A DNA stretch of 64,000 nucleotides from positions 34,348,001-34,412,000 of the forward strand of contig OX579637.1 in the NCBI GenBank assembly GCA_951230915.1, read 5' to 3'. This document shows, one piece after another, positions 1-15,400 of the stretch. Both the position numbers and the translations under genes were made by a program. Under the pieces are notes generated by a model, which did not search any database, had not been told where the DNA came from, and was given only the letters and a program-made list of their open reading frames with translations. This DNA is from Antitrichia curtipendula (lineage: Eukaryota; Streptophyta; Bryopsida; Hypnales; Leucodontaceae). Numbering within the stretch: the first letter of the stretch is position 1; every line of letters starts with the position of its first letter.

Positions 1-3000
1 TCCCTACATCAAATGTCATGGAATTTGATTTGGGGAGGCACATGCACTAAATTTGTGCAAGTTACAAATACCCTCAAATACTTAAATCGATGCAAACACT
101 CAATTTGTGCGTAATTTTCAACCATCTCCACGTGAAAACCAAAAAATTTGGAATAAGACCGAGTGTGTAGTTTAATGGCTCCCTACATCAAATGTCATGG
201 AATCTAATTTGGAAAGACACTTGAACAAACTTGTGAAAGTTACGAATACCCTCAAGTACTTCAATCCATGCAAACACTCAATTTGTGCGTAATTTTCATC
301 CATCTCTATGCGAATCAATAAAAAAATGAAATAAAACCGGGTGTGTAGTTTAATGGCTCCCTACATCAAGTGTCATGGAATTTGATTTGGAAAGGCACTT
401 GAACAAACTTGTGCAAGTTGCAAATAAAATCAAATATTTGAATCCATGCAAACACTCAATTTGTGCGTAGTTTCCATCCTTGTCCACGTGAATCAACAAT
501 AATATGGAATAAGACTGAGTGTGTAGTTTAATGGCTCCCTACATCAAGTGTCATGGAATTTGATTTGGGGAGACAATTGAACCAAATTGTGGAAGTTGCA
601 AATAGCCTCAAATATTTCAATCCATGCAAACATTCAATTTGTGCGTAATTTTCATCCATCTCCACGTGAATCAACAAAAAAATATGAAATAAAACCGGGT
701 GTGTAGTTTAATGGCTCCCTACATCATATATCATGGAATTTGATTTGGGGAGGCACTTGAACCAAATTGTGCAAGTTACAAATACCCTCAAATATTTCAA
801 TCCATGCAAACACTCAAAATGTGCGTAATTTTCATCCATGTCCACTTGAATCAACAAAAAAATATGGAATAAAACCGGGTGTGTTGTTTAATGGCTCCCT
901 ACATCAAATGTCATTGAATTTGATTTGGGAAGACACTTGAACAAACTTCTGAAAATTACACATACCCTCAAATATTTGAATCCATGCAAACACTCAAGTT
1001 GTGCTTAATTTTCATCCATGTCCACGTGAATCAATAAAAATATGAAATAACCGGGTGTGTAGTTTAATGGCTCCCTAAATCAAATGTCATGGAATTTGAT
1101 TTGGAAAGGCACTTGAACAAACTTGTGGAAGTTGCAAATAAAATCAAATATTTGAATCCATGCAAACACTCAATTTGTGCCTAATTTTCATCCGTCTCCA
1201 CGTGAATACAAAAAAATATGGAATAAAATCGAGTGTGTAGTTTAATGGCTCCATACTTCAAATGTCATGGAATTTGATTTGGGGAAGCACTTGAACCAAA
1301 TTGTGCGAGTTACAAATACCCTGAAATACTTCAATCCATGCAAACACTCAAGTTGTGCGTAATTTTCATCCATCTCTATGCGAATCCAACAAAAAAATAT
1401 GGAATAAAACCGGGTGTGTAGTTTAATGGCTCTCTGCATCAAATGTCATGGAATTTCATTTGGAAATGCACTTGAACAAACTTTTGGAAGTTGCAAATAA
1501 AATCAAATATTTGAATCCATACAAACATTCAAGTTGTGCTTAATTTTCATCCATGTCCACCTGAATCAATAAAAATATGTAATAAAACCGGGTGTGTAGT
1601 TTAATCGCTCTCTACAACAAATGTCATGGAATTTGATTTGGGGAGGCACTGGAACCAAATTGTGCAAGTGACAGATACCCTCAAGTATTTGAATCCATGC
1701 AAACATTCAATTTGTGCCTAATTTTCATCCATGTCCACGTGAATCAAAAAAAATATGGAATAAGACCGAGTGTATAGTTTAATGGCTCCCTACATCATAT
1801 GTCATGGAATTTGATTTGGGGAGGCACTAGAACCAAATTGTGCAAGTTACAAATACCCTCAAGTATTTGAATCCATGCAAACATTCAATTTCTGCGTAAT
1901 TTTCATCCATGTCCACGTGAATCAGAAAAAATATGGAATAAGACCGAGTGTATAGTTTAATGGCTCCCTACATCATATGTCATGGAATTTGATTTCGGGA
2001 GGCACTGGAAACAAATTGTGCAAGTTACAAATACCCTCAAATATTTGAATCCATAAGAATATTACGTTTGTGCGTAATTTTCATCCATCTCCACGGGAAT
2101 CAAAAAAAAAATGGAATAAACATAGGTGTGTAGTTTAATGGCTCCCTACATCAAATGTCATGGAATTTCATTTGGAAATGCACTTGAACAAACTTTTGGA
2201 AGTTGCAAATAAAATCAAATATTTGAATCCATACAAACATTCAAGTTGTGCTTAATTTTCATCCATGTCCACCTGAATCAATAAAAATATGTAATAAAAC
2301 CGGGTGTGTAGTTTAATGGCTCCCTACATCAAATGTCATGGAATTTGATTTGGAAAGGCACTTGAACAAACTTCTGGAAGTTGCAAATAAAATCAAATAT
2401 TTGAATCCATGCAAACACTCACTTTGTGCGTATCTTTCAGCCATGTCCACGTGAAAACAAAAAAATCTGGAATAAGACCGAGTGTCTAGTTTAATCGCTC
2501 TCTACAACAAATGTCATGGAATTTGATTTGGGGAGGCACTGGAACCAAATTGTGCAAGTGACAGATACCCTCAAGTATTTGAATCCATGCAAACATTCAA
2601 TTTGTGCCTAATTTTCATCCATGTCCACGTGAATCAAAAAAAATATGGAATAAGACCGAGTGTATAGTTTAATGGCTCCCTACATCATATGTCATGGAAT
2701 TTGATTTCGGGAGGCACTAGAACCAAATTGTGCAAGTTACAAATACCCTCAAATATTTGAATCCATAAGAATATTACGTTTGTGCGTAATTTTCATCCAT
2801 CTCCACGGGAATCAAAAAAAAAATGGAATAAACAATGGTGTGTAGTTTAATGGCTCCCTACATCAAATGTCATGGAATTTGATTTGGGGAGGCACATGCA
2901 CTAAATTTGTGCAAGTTACAAATACCCTCAAATACTTAAATCGATGCAAACACTCAATTTGTGCGTAATTTTCAACCATCTCCACGTGAAAACCAAAAAA

Positions 3001-3927
3001 TTTGGAATAAGACCGAGTGTGTAGTTTAATGGCTCCCTACATCAAATGTCATGGAATCTAATTTGGAAAGACACTTGAACAAACTTGTGAAAGTTACAAA
3101 TACCCTCAAATACTTCAATCCATGCAAACACTCAATTTGTGCGTAATTATCATCCATCTCTATGCGAATCAATAAAAAAATGAAATAAAACCGGGTGTGT
3201 AGTTTAATGGCTCCCTGCATCAAGTGTCATAGAATTTGATTTGTGAAGGCACTTGAACAAACTTGTGCAAGTTGCAAATAAAATCAAATATTTGAATCCA
3301 TGCAAACACTCAATTTGTGCGTAATTTTCATCCTTGTCTACGTGAATCAACAATAATATGGAATAAGACTGAGTGTGTAGTTTAATGGCTCCCTACATCA
3401 AATGTCATGGAATTTGATTTGGGGAGGCAATTGAACCAAATTGTGGAAGTTGCAAATACCCTCAAATATTTCAATCCATGCAAACATTCAATTTGTGCGT
3501 AATTTTCATCCATCTCCACGTGAATCAACAAAAAAATATGAAATAAAACCGAGTGTGTAGTTTAATGGCTCCCTACATCATATATCATAGAATTTGATTT
3601 GGGGAGGCACTTGAACCAAATTGTGCAAGTTACAAATACCCTCAAATATTTCAATCCATGCAAACACTCAATTTGTGCGTAATTTTCATCCATGTCCACT
3701 TGAATCAACAAAAAAATATGGAATAAAACCGGGTGTGTTGTTTAATGGCTCCCTACATCAAATGTCATTAAATTTGATTTGGGGAGGCACTGGAAACAAA
3801 TTGTGCAAGTTACAAATACCCTCAAATATTTGAATCCATAAGAATATTACGTTTGTGCGTAATTTTCATCCATCTCCACGGGAATCAAAAAAAAAATGGA
3901 ATAAACAATGGTGTGTAGTTTAATGGC
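1..3927. repeat. Satellite domain 1, left part: 16-monomer and 6-monomer HOR derivatives
   Basis: A diagnostic monomer carrying CATGCACTAAATTTGTGC occurs at 41, 2,895 and 3,968, spacing 2,854 bp (16 monomers) and 1,073 bp (6 monomers). Bases 1-1,150 match 5,531-6,680 nearly base for base at an offset of 5,530. The 2,855-3,927 block is a nine-monomer unit missing three monomers: near 3,770-3,800 it jumps from the TGTCATTAAATTTG monomer into the GGCACTGGAAACAAATTG monomer type. Confidence 0.85.
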
Positions 3928-6900
3928 TCCCTACATCAAATGTCATGGAATTTGATTTGGGGAGGCACATGCACTAAATTTGTGCAAGTTACAAATACCC
4001 TCAAATACTTAAATCGATGCAAACACTCAATTTGTGCGTAATTTTCAACCATCTCCACGTGAAAACCAAAAAATTTGGAATAAGACCGAGTGTGTAGTTT
4101 AATGGCTCCCTACATCAAATGTCATGGAATCTAATTTGGAAAGACACTTGAACAAACTTGTGAAAGTTACGAATACCCTCAAGTACTTCAATCCATGCAA
4201 ACACTCAATTTGTGCGTAATTTTCATCCATCTCTATGCGAATCAATAAAAAAATGAAATAAAACCGGGTGTAGTTTAATGGCTCCCTACATCAAGTGTCA
4301 TGGAATTTGATTTGGGAAGGCACTTGAACAAACTTGTGCAAGTTGCAAATAAAATCAAATATTTGAATCCATACAAACACTCAATTTGTGCGTAGTTTTC
4401 ATCCTTGTCCACGTGAATCAACAATAATATGGAATAAGACTGAGTGTGTAGTTTAATGGCTCCCTACATCAAATGTCATGGAATTTGATTTGGGGAGACA
4501 ATTGAACCAAATTGTGGAAGTTGCAAATAGCCTCAAATATTTCAATCCATGCAAACATTCAATTTGTGCGTAATTTTCATCCATCTCCACGTGAATCAAC
4601 AAAAAAATATGAAATAAAACCGAGTGTGTAGTTTAATGGCTCCCTACATCATATATCATGGAATTTGATTTGGGGAGGCACTTGAACCAAATTGTGCAAG
4701 TTACAAATACCCTCAAATATTTCAATCCATGCAAACACTCAAAATGTGCGTAATTTTCATCCATGTCCACTTGAACCAACAAAAAAATATGGAATAAAAC
4801 CGGGTGTGTTGTTTAATGGCTCCCTACATCAAATGTCATTGAATTTGATTTGGGAAGACACTTGAACAAACTTCTGAAAATTACACATACCCTCAAATAT
4901 TTGAATCCATGCAAACACTCAAGTTGTGCTTAATTTTCATCCATGTCCACGTGAATCAATAAAAATATGAAATAACCGGGTGTGTAGTTTAATGGCTCCC
5001 TAAATCAAATGTCATGGAATTTGATTTGGAAAGGCACTTGAACAAACTTGTGGAAGTTGCAAATAAAATCAAATATTTGAATCCATGTAAACACTCACTT
5101 TGTGCGTATCTTTCAGCCATGTCCACGTGAAAACAAAAAAATCTGGAATAAGACCGAGTGTCTAGTTTAATCGCTCTCTACAGCAAATGTCATGGAATTT
5201 GAATTGGGGAGGCACTGGAACCAAATTGTGCAAGTGACAGATACCCTCAAGTATTTGAATCCATGCAAACATTCAATTTGTGCCTAATTTTCATCCATGT
5301 CCACGTGAATCAAAAAAAATATGGAATAAGACCGAGTGTATAGTTTAATGGCTCCCTACATCATATGTCATGGAATTTGATTTCGGGAGGCACTAGAACC
5401 AAATTGTGCAAGTTACAAATACCCTCAAATATTTGAATCCATAAGAATATTACGTTTGTGCGTAATTTTCATCCATCTCCACGGGAATCAAAAAAAAAAT
5501 GGAATAAACAATGGTGTGTAGTTTAATGGCTCCCTACATCAAATGTCATGGAATTTGATTTGGGGAGGCACATGCACTAAATTTGTGCAAGTTACAAATA
5601 CCCTCAAATACTTAAATCGATGCAAACACTCAATTTGTGCGTAATTTTCAACCATCTCCACGTGAAAACCAAAAAATTTGGAATAAGACCGAGTGTGTAG
5701 TTTAATGGCTCCCTACATCAAATGTCATGGAATCTAATTTGGAAAGACACTTGAACAAACTTGTGAAAGTTACGAATACCCTCAAGTACTTCAATCCATG
5801 CAAACACTCAATTTGTGCGTAATTTTCATCCATCTCTATGCGAATCAATAAAAAAATGAAATAAAACCGGGTGTGTAGTTTAATGGCTCCCTACATCAAG
5901 TGTCATGGAATTTGATTTGGGAAGGCACTTGAACAAACTTGTGCAAGTTGCAAATAAAATCAAATATTTGAATCCATACAAACACTCAATTTGTGCGTAG
6001 TTTTCATCCTTGTCCACGTGAATCAACAATAATATGGAATAAGACTGAGTGTGTAGTTTAATGGCTCCCTACATCAAATGTCATGGAATTTGATTTGGGG
6101 AGACAATTGAACCAAATTGTGGAAGTTGCAAATAGCCTCAAATATTTCAATCCATGCAAACATTCAATTTGTGCGTAATTTTCATCCATCTCCACGTGAA
6201 TCAACAAAAAAATATGAAATAAAACCGAGTGTGTAGTTTAATGGCTCCCTACATCATATATCATGGAATTTGATTTGGGGAGGCACTTGAACCAAATTGT
6301 GCAAGTTACAAATACCCTCAAATATTTCAATCCATGCAAACACTCAAAATGTGCGTAATTTTCATCCATGTCCACTTGAACCAACAAAAAAATATGGAAT
6401 AAAACCGGGTGTGTTGTTTAATGGCTCCCTACATCAAATGTCATTGAATTTGATTTGGGAAGACACTTGAACAAACTTCTGAAAATTACACATACCCTCA
6501 AATATTTGAATCCATGCAAACACTCAAGTTGTGCTTAATTTTCATCCATGTCCACGTGAATCAATAAAAATATGAAATAACCGGGTGTGTAGTTTAATGG
6601 CTCCCTAAATCAAATGTCATGGAATTTGATTTGGAAAGGCACTTGAACAAACTTGTGGAAGTTGCAAATAAAATCAAATATTTGAATCCATGTAAACACT
6701 CACTTTGTGCGTATCTTTCAGCCATGTCCACGTGAAAACAAAAAAATCTGGAATAAGACCGAGTGTCTAGTTTAATCGCTCTCTACAGCAAATGTCATGG
6801 AATTTGAATTGGGGAGGCACTGGAACCAAATTGTGCAAGTGACAGATACCCTCAAGTATTTGAATCCATGCAAACATTCAATTTGTGCCTAATTTTCATC

Positions 6901-8300
6901 CATGTCCACGTGAATCAAAAAAAATATGGAATAAGACCGAGTGTATAGTTTAATGGCTCCCTACATCATATGTCATGGAATTTGATTTCGGGAGGCACTA
7001 GAACCAAATTGTGCAAGTTACAAATACCCTCAAATATTTGAATCCATAAGAATATTACGTTTGTGCGTAATTTTCATCCATCTCCACGGGAATCAAAAAA
7101 AAAATGGAATAAACAATGGTGTGTAGTTTAATGGCTCCCTACATCAAATGTCATGGAATTTGATTTGGGGAGGCACATGCACTAAATTTGTGCAAGTTAC
7201 AAATACCCTCAAATACTTAAATCGATGCAAACACTCAATTTGTGCGTAATTTTCAACCATCTCCACGTGAAAACCAAAAAATATGGAATAAGACCGAGTG
7301 TGTAGTTTAATGGCTCCCTACATCAAATGTCATGGAATCTAATTTGGAAAGACACTTGAACAAACTTGTGAAAGTTACGAATACCCTCAAATACTTCAAT
7401 CCATGCAAACACTCAATTTGTGCGTAATTTTCATCCATCTCTATGCGAATCAATAAAAAAATGAAATAAAACCGGGTGTGTAGTTTAATGGCTCCCTGCA
7501 TCAAGTGTCATAGAATTTGATTTGTGAAGGCACTTGAACAAACTTGTGCAAGTTGCAAATAAAATCAAATATTTGAATCCATGCAAACACTCAATTTGTG
7601 CGTAATTTTCATCCTTGTCCACGTGAATCAACAATAATATGGAATAAGACTGAGTGTGTAGTTTAATGGCTCCCTACATCAAATGTCATGGAATTTGATT
7701 TGGGGAGGCAATTGAACCAAATTGTGGAAGTTGCAAATAGCCTCAAATATTTCAATCCATGCAAACATTCAATTTGTGCGTAATTTTCATCCATCTCCAC
7801 GTGAATCAACAAAAAAATATGAAATAAAACCGAGTGTGTAGTTTAATGGCTCCCTACATCATATATCACAGAATTTGATTTGGGGAGGCACTTGAACCAA
7901 ATTGTGCAAGTTACAAATACCCTCAAATATTTGAATCCATGCAAACACTCAATTTGTGCGTAATTTTCATCCATGTCCACTTGAATCAACAAAAAAATAT
8001 GGAATAAAACCGGGTGTGTTGTTTAATGGCTCCCTACATCAAATGTCATTGAATTTGATTTGGGATGACACTTGAACAAACTTCTGAAAATTACACATAC
8101 CCTCAAATATTTGAATCCATGCAAACACTCAAGTTGTGCTTAATTTTCATCCATGTCCACGTGAATCAATAAAAATATGAAATAACCGGGTGTGTAGTTT
8201 AATGGCTCCCTAAATCAAATGTAATGGAATTTGATTTGGAAAGGCACTTGAACAAACTTGTGGAAGTTGCAAATAAAATCAAATATTTGAATCCATGCAA
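3928..8300. repeat. Nine-monomer HOR, ~1,604 bp, two full and one partial copy
   Basis: Copies run 3,928-5,530 (1,603 bp), 5,531-7,135 (1,605 bp) and 7,136 to about 8,300 (partial). The first two differ by little more than a GT dinucleotide in the run after AACCGG (near 4,267, compared with 5,870). The third is closer to the 2,855 copy (for example CCCTGCATCAAGTGTCATAG near 7,493 and 3,212), so the copies did not arise by simple left-to-right amplification. Confidence 0.88.
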
Positions 8301-9100
8301 ACACTCAATTTGTGCCTAATTTTCATCCATCTCCACGTGAATAAAATAAAGTATGCAATAAAATCGAGTGTGTAGTTTAATGGCTCCATACTTCAAATGT
8401 CATGGAATTTGATTTGGGGAGGCACTTGAACCAAATTGTGCGAGTTACAAATACCCTGAAATACTTCAATTCATGCAAACACTCAAGTTGTGCGTAATTT
8501 TCATCCATCTCTATGCGAATCCAACAAAAAAATATGGAATAAAACCGGGTGTGTAGTTTAATGGCTCTCTACATCAAATGTCATGGAATTTCATTTGGAA
8601 ATGCACTTGAACAAACTTTTGGAAGTTGCAAATAAAATCAAATATTTGAATCCATACAAACATTCAAGTTGTGCTTAATTTTCATCCATGTCCACCTGAA
8701 TCAATAAAAATATGAAATAAAACCGGGTGTGTAGTTTAATGGCTCCCTACATCAAATGTCATGGAATTTGATTTGGAAAGGCACTTGAACAAACTTCTGG
8801 AAGTTGCAAATAAAATCAAATATTTGAACCCATGCAAACACTCATGTTGTGCGTAATTTTCATGCATCTCCACGTGAATCAATGAAAATATGGAATAAAA
8901 CCGGGTGTGTAGTTTTATAGCTCCCTACATCAAATGTTACGGAATTTGATTTTGGGGAGGCACATGAACCAAATTGTGGAAGTTACAAATACCCTCAAAT
9001 ATTTGAATCCATTCAAACATTCAATTTGTGTGTAATTTTCATTTTTCTCAACGTGAATCAACAAAAAAATGGAATAAGACCGAGTGTATAGTTTAATGGC
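8300..9100. repeat. Satellite linker monomers between domains 1 and 2
   Basis: These are ordinary monomers, including the CTCCATACTTCAAATGTCATG type also found near 1,250, 10,705, 12,850, 18,905 and 21,225, and a type with TAGTTTTATAGCTCC shared with 11,230, 13,375 and 21,750. No HOR periodicity of its own is visible. Confidence 0.8.
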
Positions 9101-12100
9101 TCCCTACATCATATGTCATGGAATTTGATTTGGGAAGACACTTGAACAAACTTGTGAAAGTTACAAATAACCTCAAATACTTAAATCCATGCAAACACTC
9201 AATTTCTGCGTAGTTTTCATCCAGCTCCACGTCAATCAATAAATATATAGAATAAGACCGAGTGTATAGTTTAATGGCTCCCTACATCATATGTCATGGA
9301 ATTTGATTTCGGGAGGCACTAGAACCAAATTGGGCAAGTTACAAATACCCTCAAATATTTGAATCCATGCAAACATTCAATTTGTGCATAATTTTCATCC
9401 ATCTCCACGTGAAAACCGAAAAATATGGAATAAGACGAAGTGTGTAGTTTAATGGCTCCCTATATGAAATGTCATGGAATTTCATTTGGGGAAGCACTTG
9501 AACAAACTTGTGAAAGTTACAAATACCCTCAAATACTTCAATCCAGGCAAACAATCAATTTGTGCGTAATTTTCATCCATCTCTATGTGAATGAAAAAAA
9601 GAATGTGGAATAAGATCGGGTGTGTAGTTTAATGGCTCCCTACATTAAATGTCACAGAATTTGATTTGGAAAGGCACTTGAACAAACTTGTGGAAGTTGC
9701 AAATACAATCAAATATTTGAATCCATGCAAACCCTCAATTTGTGCGTAATTTTCAGCCATGTCCACGTGAATACAGAAAAATATGGAATAAGACAAAGTG
9801 TGTACTTTAATGGCTCCCTACATCATATGTCATGGAATTTGATTTGGGAAGACACTTGAACAAACTTGTGAAAGTTACAAATAACCTCAAATTCTTAAAT
9901 CCATGCAAACACTCAATTTCTGCGTAGTTTTCATCCATCTCCACGTCAATCAATAAATATATAGAATAAGACCGAGTGTATAGTTTAATGGCTCCCTACA
10001 TCATATGTCATGGAATTTGATTTCGGGAGGCACTAGAACCAAATTGGGCAAGTTACAAATACCCTCAAATATTTGAATCCATGCAAACACTTAATTTGTG
10101 CATAATTTTCATCCATCTCCACGTGAAAACCGAAAAATATGGAATAAGACCAAGTGTGTAGTTTAATGGCTCCCTATATGAAATGTCCTGGAATTTCATT
10201 TGGGGAAGCACTTGAACAAACTTGTGAAAGTTACAAATACCCTCAAATACTTCAATCCAGGCAAACAATCAATTTGTGCGTAATTTTCATCCATCTCCAT
10301 GTGAATGAAAAAAAGAATGTGGAATAAGATCGGGTGTGTAGTTTAATGGCTCCCTACATCATATGTCACAGAATTTGATTTGGAAAGGCACTTGAACAAA
10401 CTTGTGGAAGTTGCAAATACAATCAAATATTTCAATCCATGCAAACACTCAATTTGTGCCTAATTTTCATCCATGTTCACGTGAATCAATAAAAATATGA
10501 AATAACCGGGTGTGTAGTTTAATGGCTCCCTAAATCAAATGTAATGGAATTTGATTTGGAAAGGCACTTGAACAAACTTGTGGAAGTTGCAAATATAATC
10601 AAATATTTGAATCCATGCAAACACTCAATTTGTGCCTAATTTTCATCCATCTCCACGTGAATAAAATAAAGTATGCAATAAAATCGAGTGTGTAGTTTAA
10701 TGGCTCCATACTTCAAATGTCATGGAATTTGATTTGGGGAGGCACTTGAACCAAATTGTGCGAGTTACAAATACCCTGAAATACTTCAATCCATGCAAAC
10801 ACTCAATTTGTGCGTAATTTTCATCCATCTCTATTCGAATCCAACAAAAAAATATGGAATAAAACCGGGTGTGTAGTTTAATGGCTCTCTGCATCAAATG
10901 TCATGGAATTTCATTTGGAAATGCACTTGAACAAACTTTTGGAAGTTGCAAATAAAATCAAATATTTGAATCCATACAAACACTCAATTTGTGCGTATCA
11001 TTTAGCCATGTCCACGTGAATACAAAAAAATATAGAAGAAAACCGGGTGTGTTGTTTAATGGCTCCCTACATCAAATGTCATGGAATTTGATTTGGGAAG
11101 ACACTTGAACAAACTTCTAAAAGTCACAAATACCCTCAAATACTTCAATCCATGCAAACACTCATGTTGTGCGTAATTTTCATGCATCTCCACGTGAATC
11201 AATGAAAATATGGAATAAAACCGGGTGTGTAGTTTTATAGCTCCCTACATCAAATGTTACGGAATTTGATTTTGGGGAGGCACATGAACCAAATTGTGGA
11301 AGTTACAAATACCCTCAAATATTTGAATCCATTCAAACATTCAATTTGTGCATAATTTTCATTTTTCTCAACGTGAATCAACAAAAAAATGGAATAAGAC
11401 CGAGTGTATAGTTTAATGGCTCCCTACATCATATGTCATGGAATTTGATTTGGGAAGACACTTGAACAAACTTGTGAAAGTTACAAATAACCTCAAATAC
11501 TTAAATCCATGCAAACACTCAATTTCTGCGTAGTTTTCATCCAGCTCCACGTCAATCAATAAATATATAGAATAAGACCGAGTGTATAGTTTAATAGCTC
11601 CCTACATCATATGTCATGGAATTTGATTTGGGAAGGCACTAGAACCAAATTGAGAAAGTTACAAATACCGTCAAATACTTAAATCCATGCAAACACTCAA
11701 TTTCTGCGTAGTTTTCATCCAGCTCCACGTCAATCAATAAATATATAGAATAAGACCGAGTGTATAGTTTAATGACTCCCTACATCATATGTCATGGAAT
11801 TTCATTTGGGGAAGCACTTGAACAAACTTGTGAAAGTTACAAATACCCTCAAATACTTCAATCCAGGCAAACAATCAATTTGTGCGTAATTTTCATCCAT
11901 CTCCATGTGAATGAAAAAAAGAATGTGGAATAAGATCGGGTGTGTAGTTTAATGGCTCCCTACATTAAATGTCACAGAATTTGATTTGGGAAGGCACTTG
12001 AACAAACTTGTGGAAGTTGCAAATACAATCAAATATTTGAATCCATGCAAACCCTCAATTTGTGCGTAATTTTCAGCCATGTCCACGTGAATACAGAAAA

Positions 12101-15100
12101 ATATGGAATAAGACAAAGTGTGTACTTTAATGGCTCCCTACATCATATGTCATGGAATTTGATTTGGGAAGACACTTGAACAAACTTGTGAAAGTTACAA
12201 ATAACCTCAAATACTTAAATCCATGCAAACACTCAATTTCTGCGTAGTTTTCATCCATCTCCACGTCAATCAATAAATATATAGAATAAGACCGAGTGTA
12301 TAGTTTAATGACTCCCTACATCATATGTCATGGAATTTCATTTGGGGAAGCACTTGAACAAACTTGTGAAAGTTACAAATACCCTCAAATACTTCAATCC
12401 AGGCAAACAATCAATTTGTGCGTAATTTTCATCCATCTCCATGTGAATGAAAAAAAGAATGTGGAATAAGATCGGGTGTGTAGTTTAATGGCTCCCTACA
12501 TTAAATGTCACAGAATTTGATTTGGAAAGGCACTTGAACAAACTTGTGGAAGTTGCAAATACAATCAAATATTTCAATCCATGCAAACACTCAATTTGTG
12601 CCTAATTTTCATCCATGTCCACGTGAATCAATAAAAATATGAAATAACCGGGTGTGTAGTTTAATGGCTCCCTATATGAAATGTCATGGAATTTGATTTG
12701 GAAAGGCACTTGAACAAACTTGTGGAAGTTGCAAATATAATCAAATATTTGAATCCATGCAAACACTCAATTTGTGCCTAATTTTCATCCATCTCCACGT
12801 GAATAAAATAAAGTATGCAATAAAATCGAGTGTGTAGTTTAATGGCTCCATACTTCAAATGTCATGGAATTTGATTTGGGGAGGCACTTGAACCAAATTG
12901 TGCGAGTTACAAATACCCTGAAATACTTCAATCCATGCAATCACTCAATTTGTGCGTAATTTTCATCCATCTCTATGCGAATCCAACAAAAAAATATGGA
13001 ATAAAACCGGGTGTGTAGTTTAATGGCTCTCTGCATCAAATGTCATGGAATTTCATTTGGAAATGCACTTGAACAAACTTTTGGAAGTTGCAAATAAAAT
13101 CAAATATTTGAATCCATACAAACACTCAATTTGTGCGTATCATTCAGCCATGTCCACGTGAATACAAAAAAATATAGAAGAAAACCGGGTGTGTTGTTTA
13201 ATGGCTCCCTACATCAAATGTCATGGAATTTGATTTGGGAAGACACTTGAACAAACTTCTAAAAGTCACAAATACCCTCAAATACTTCAATCCATGCAAA
13301 CACTCATGTTGTGCGTAATTTTCATGCATCTCCACGTGAATCAATGAAAATATGGAATAAAACCGGGTGTGTAGTTTTATAGCTCCCTACATCAAATGTT
13401 ACGGAATTTGATTTTGGGGAGGCACATGAACCAAATTGTGGAAGTTACAAATACCCTCAAATATTTGAATCCATTCAAACATTCAATTTGTGTGTAATTT
13501 TCATTTTTCTCAACGTGAATCAACAAAAAAATGGAATAAGACCGAGTGTATAGTTTAATGGCTCCCTACATCATATGTCATGGAATTTGATTTGGGAAGA
13601 CACTTGAACAAACTTGTGAAAGTTACAAATAACCTCAAATACTTAAATCCATGCAAACACTCAATTTCTGCGTAGTTTTCATCCAGCTCCACGTCAATCA
13701 ATAAATATATAGAATAAGACCGAGTGTATAGTTTAATGGCTCCCTACATCATATGTCATGGAATTTGATTTCGGGAGGCACTAGAACCAAATTGGGCAAG
13801 TTACAAATACCCTCAAATATTTGAATCCATGCAAACATTCAATTTGTGCATAATTTTCATCCATCTCCACGTGAAAACCGAAAAATATGGAATAAGACCA
13901 AGTGTGTAGTTTAATGGCTCCCTATATCAAATGTCATGGAATTTCATTTGGGGAGGCACTTGAACAAACTTGTGAAAGTTACAAATACCCTCAAATACTT
14001 CAATCCATGCAAACAATCAATTTGTGCGTAATTTTCATCCATCTCCATGTGAATGAAAAAAAGAATGTGGAATAAGATCGGGTGTGTAGTTTAATGGCTC
14101 CCTACATTAAATGTCACAGAATTTGATTTGGGAAGGCACTTGAACAAACTTGTGCAAGTTGCAAATACAATCAAATATTTGAATCCATGCAAACCCTCAA
14201 TTTGTGCGTAATTTTCAGCCATGTCCACGTGAATACAAAAAAATATGGAATAAGACAAAGTGTGTACTTTAATGGCTCCCTACATCATATGTCATGGAAT
14301 TTGATTTGGGAAGACACTTGAACAAACTTGTGAAAGTTACAAATAACCTCAAATACTTAAATCCATGCAAACACTCAATTTCTGCGTAGTTTTCATCCAG
14401 CTCCACGTCAATCAATAAATATATAGAATAAGACCGAGTGTATAGTTTAATGGCTCCCTACATCATATGTCATGGAATTTGATTTCGGGAGGCACTAGAA
14501 CCAAATTGGGCAAGTTACAAATACCCTCAAATATTTGAATCCATGCAAACACTTAATTTGTGCATAATTTTCATCCATCTCCACGTGAAAACCGAAAAAT
14601 ATGGAATAAGACCAAGTGTGTAGTTTAATGGCTCCCTATATCAAATGTCATGGAATTTAATTTGGGGAGGCACTTGAACAAACTTGTGAAAGTTACAAAT
14701 ACCCTCAAATACTTCAATCCAGGCAAACAATCAATTTGTGCGTAATTTTCATCCATCTCCATGTGAATGAAAAAAAGAATGTGGAATAAGATCGGGTGTG
14801 TAGTTTAATGGCTCCCTACATTAAATGTCACAGAATTTGATTTGGGAAGGCACTTGAACAAACTTGTGCAAGTTGCAAATACAATCAAATATTTGAATCC
14901 ATGCAAACCCTCAATTTGTGCGTAATTTTCAGCCATGTCCACGTGAATACAAAAAAATATGGAATAAGACAAAGTGTGTACTTTAATGGCTCCCTACATC
15001 ATATGTCATGGAATTTGATTTGGGAAGACACTTGAACAAACTTGTGAAAGTTACAAATAACCTCAAATACTTAAATCCATGCAAACACTCAATTTCTGCG

Positions 15101-15400
15101 TAGTTTTCATCCAGCTCCACGTCAATCAATAAATATATAGAATAAGACCGAGTGTATAGTTTAATGGCTCCCTACATCATATGTCATGGAATTTGATTTC
15201 GGGAGGCACTAGAACCAAATTGGGCAAGTTACAAATACCCTCAATTATTTGAATCCATGCAAACACTTAATTTGTGCATAATTTTCATCCATCTCCACGT
15301 GAAAACCGAAAAATATGGAATAAGACCAAGTGTGTAGTTTAATGGCTCCCTATATGAAATGTCATGGAATTTCATTTGGGGAAGCACTTGAACAAACTTG
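9100..15400. repeat. Satellite domain 2 with four-monomer (~714 bp) HOR spacing
   Basis: A marker monomer in which the G-box is changed to CCACGTCAATCAAT, followed by AAATATATAG, occurs with GTCAATC starting at 9,231, 9,945, 11,551, 11,729, 12,265, 13,693, 14,407 and 15,121. Intervals are 714, 1,606, 178, 536, 1,428, 714 and 714 bp, all near-multiples of 178.5. The cleanest four-monomer copies are 13,693-15,121. An extra copy of the marker monomer at 11,551/11,729 shows local monomer gain. Confidence 0.87.
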
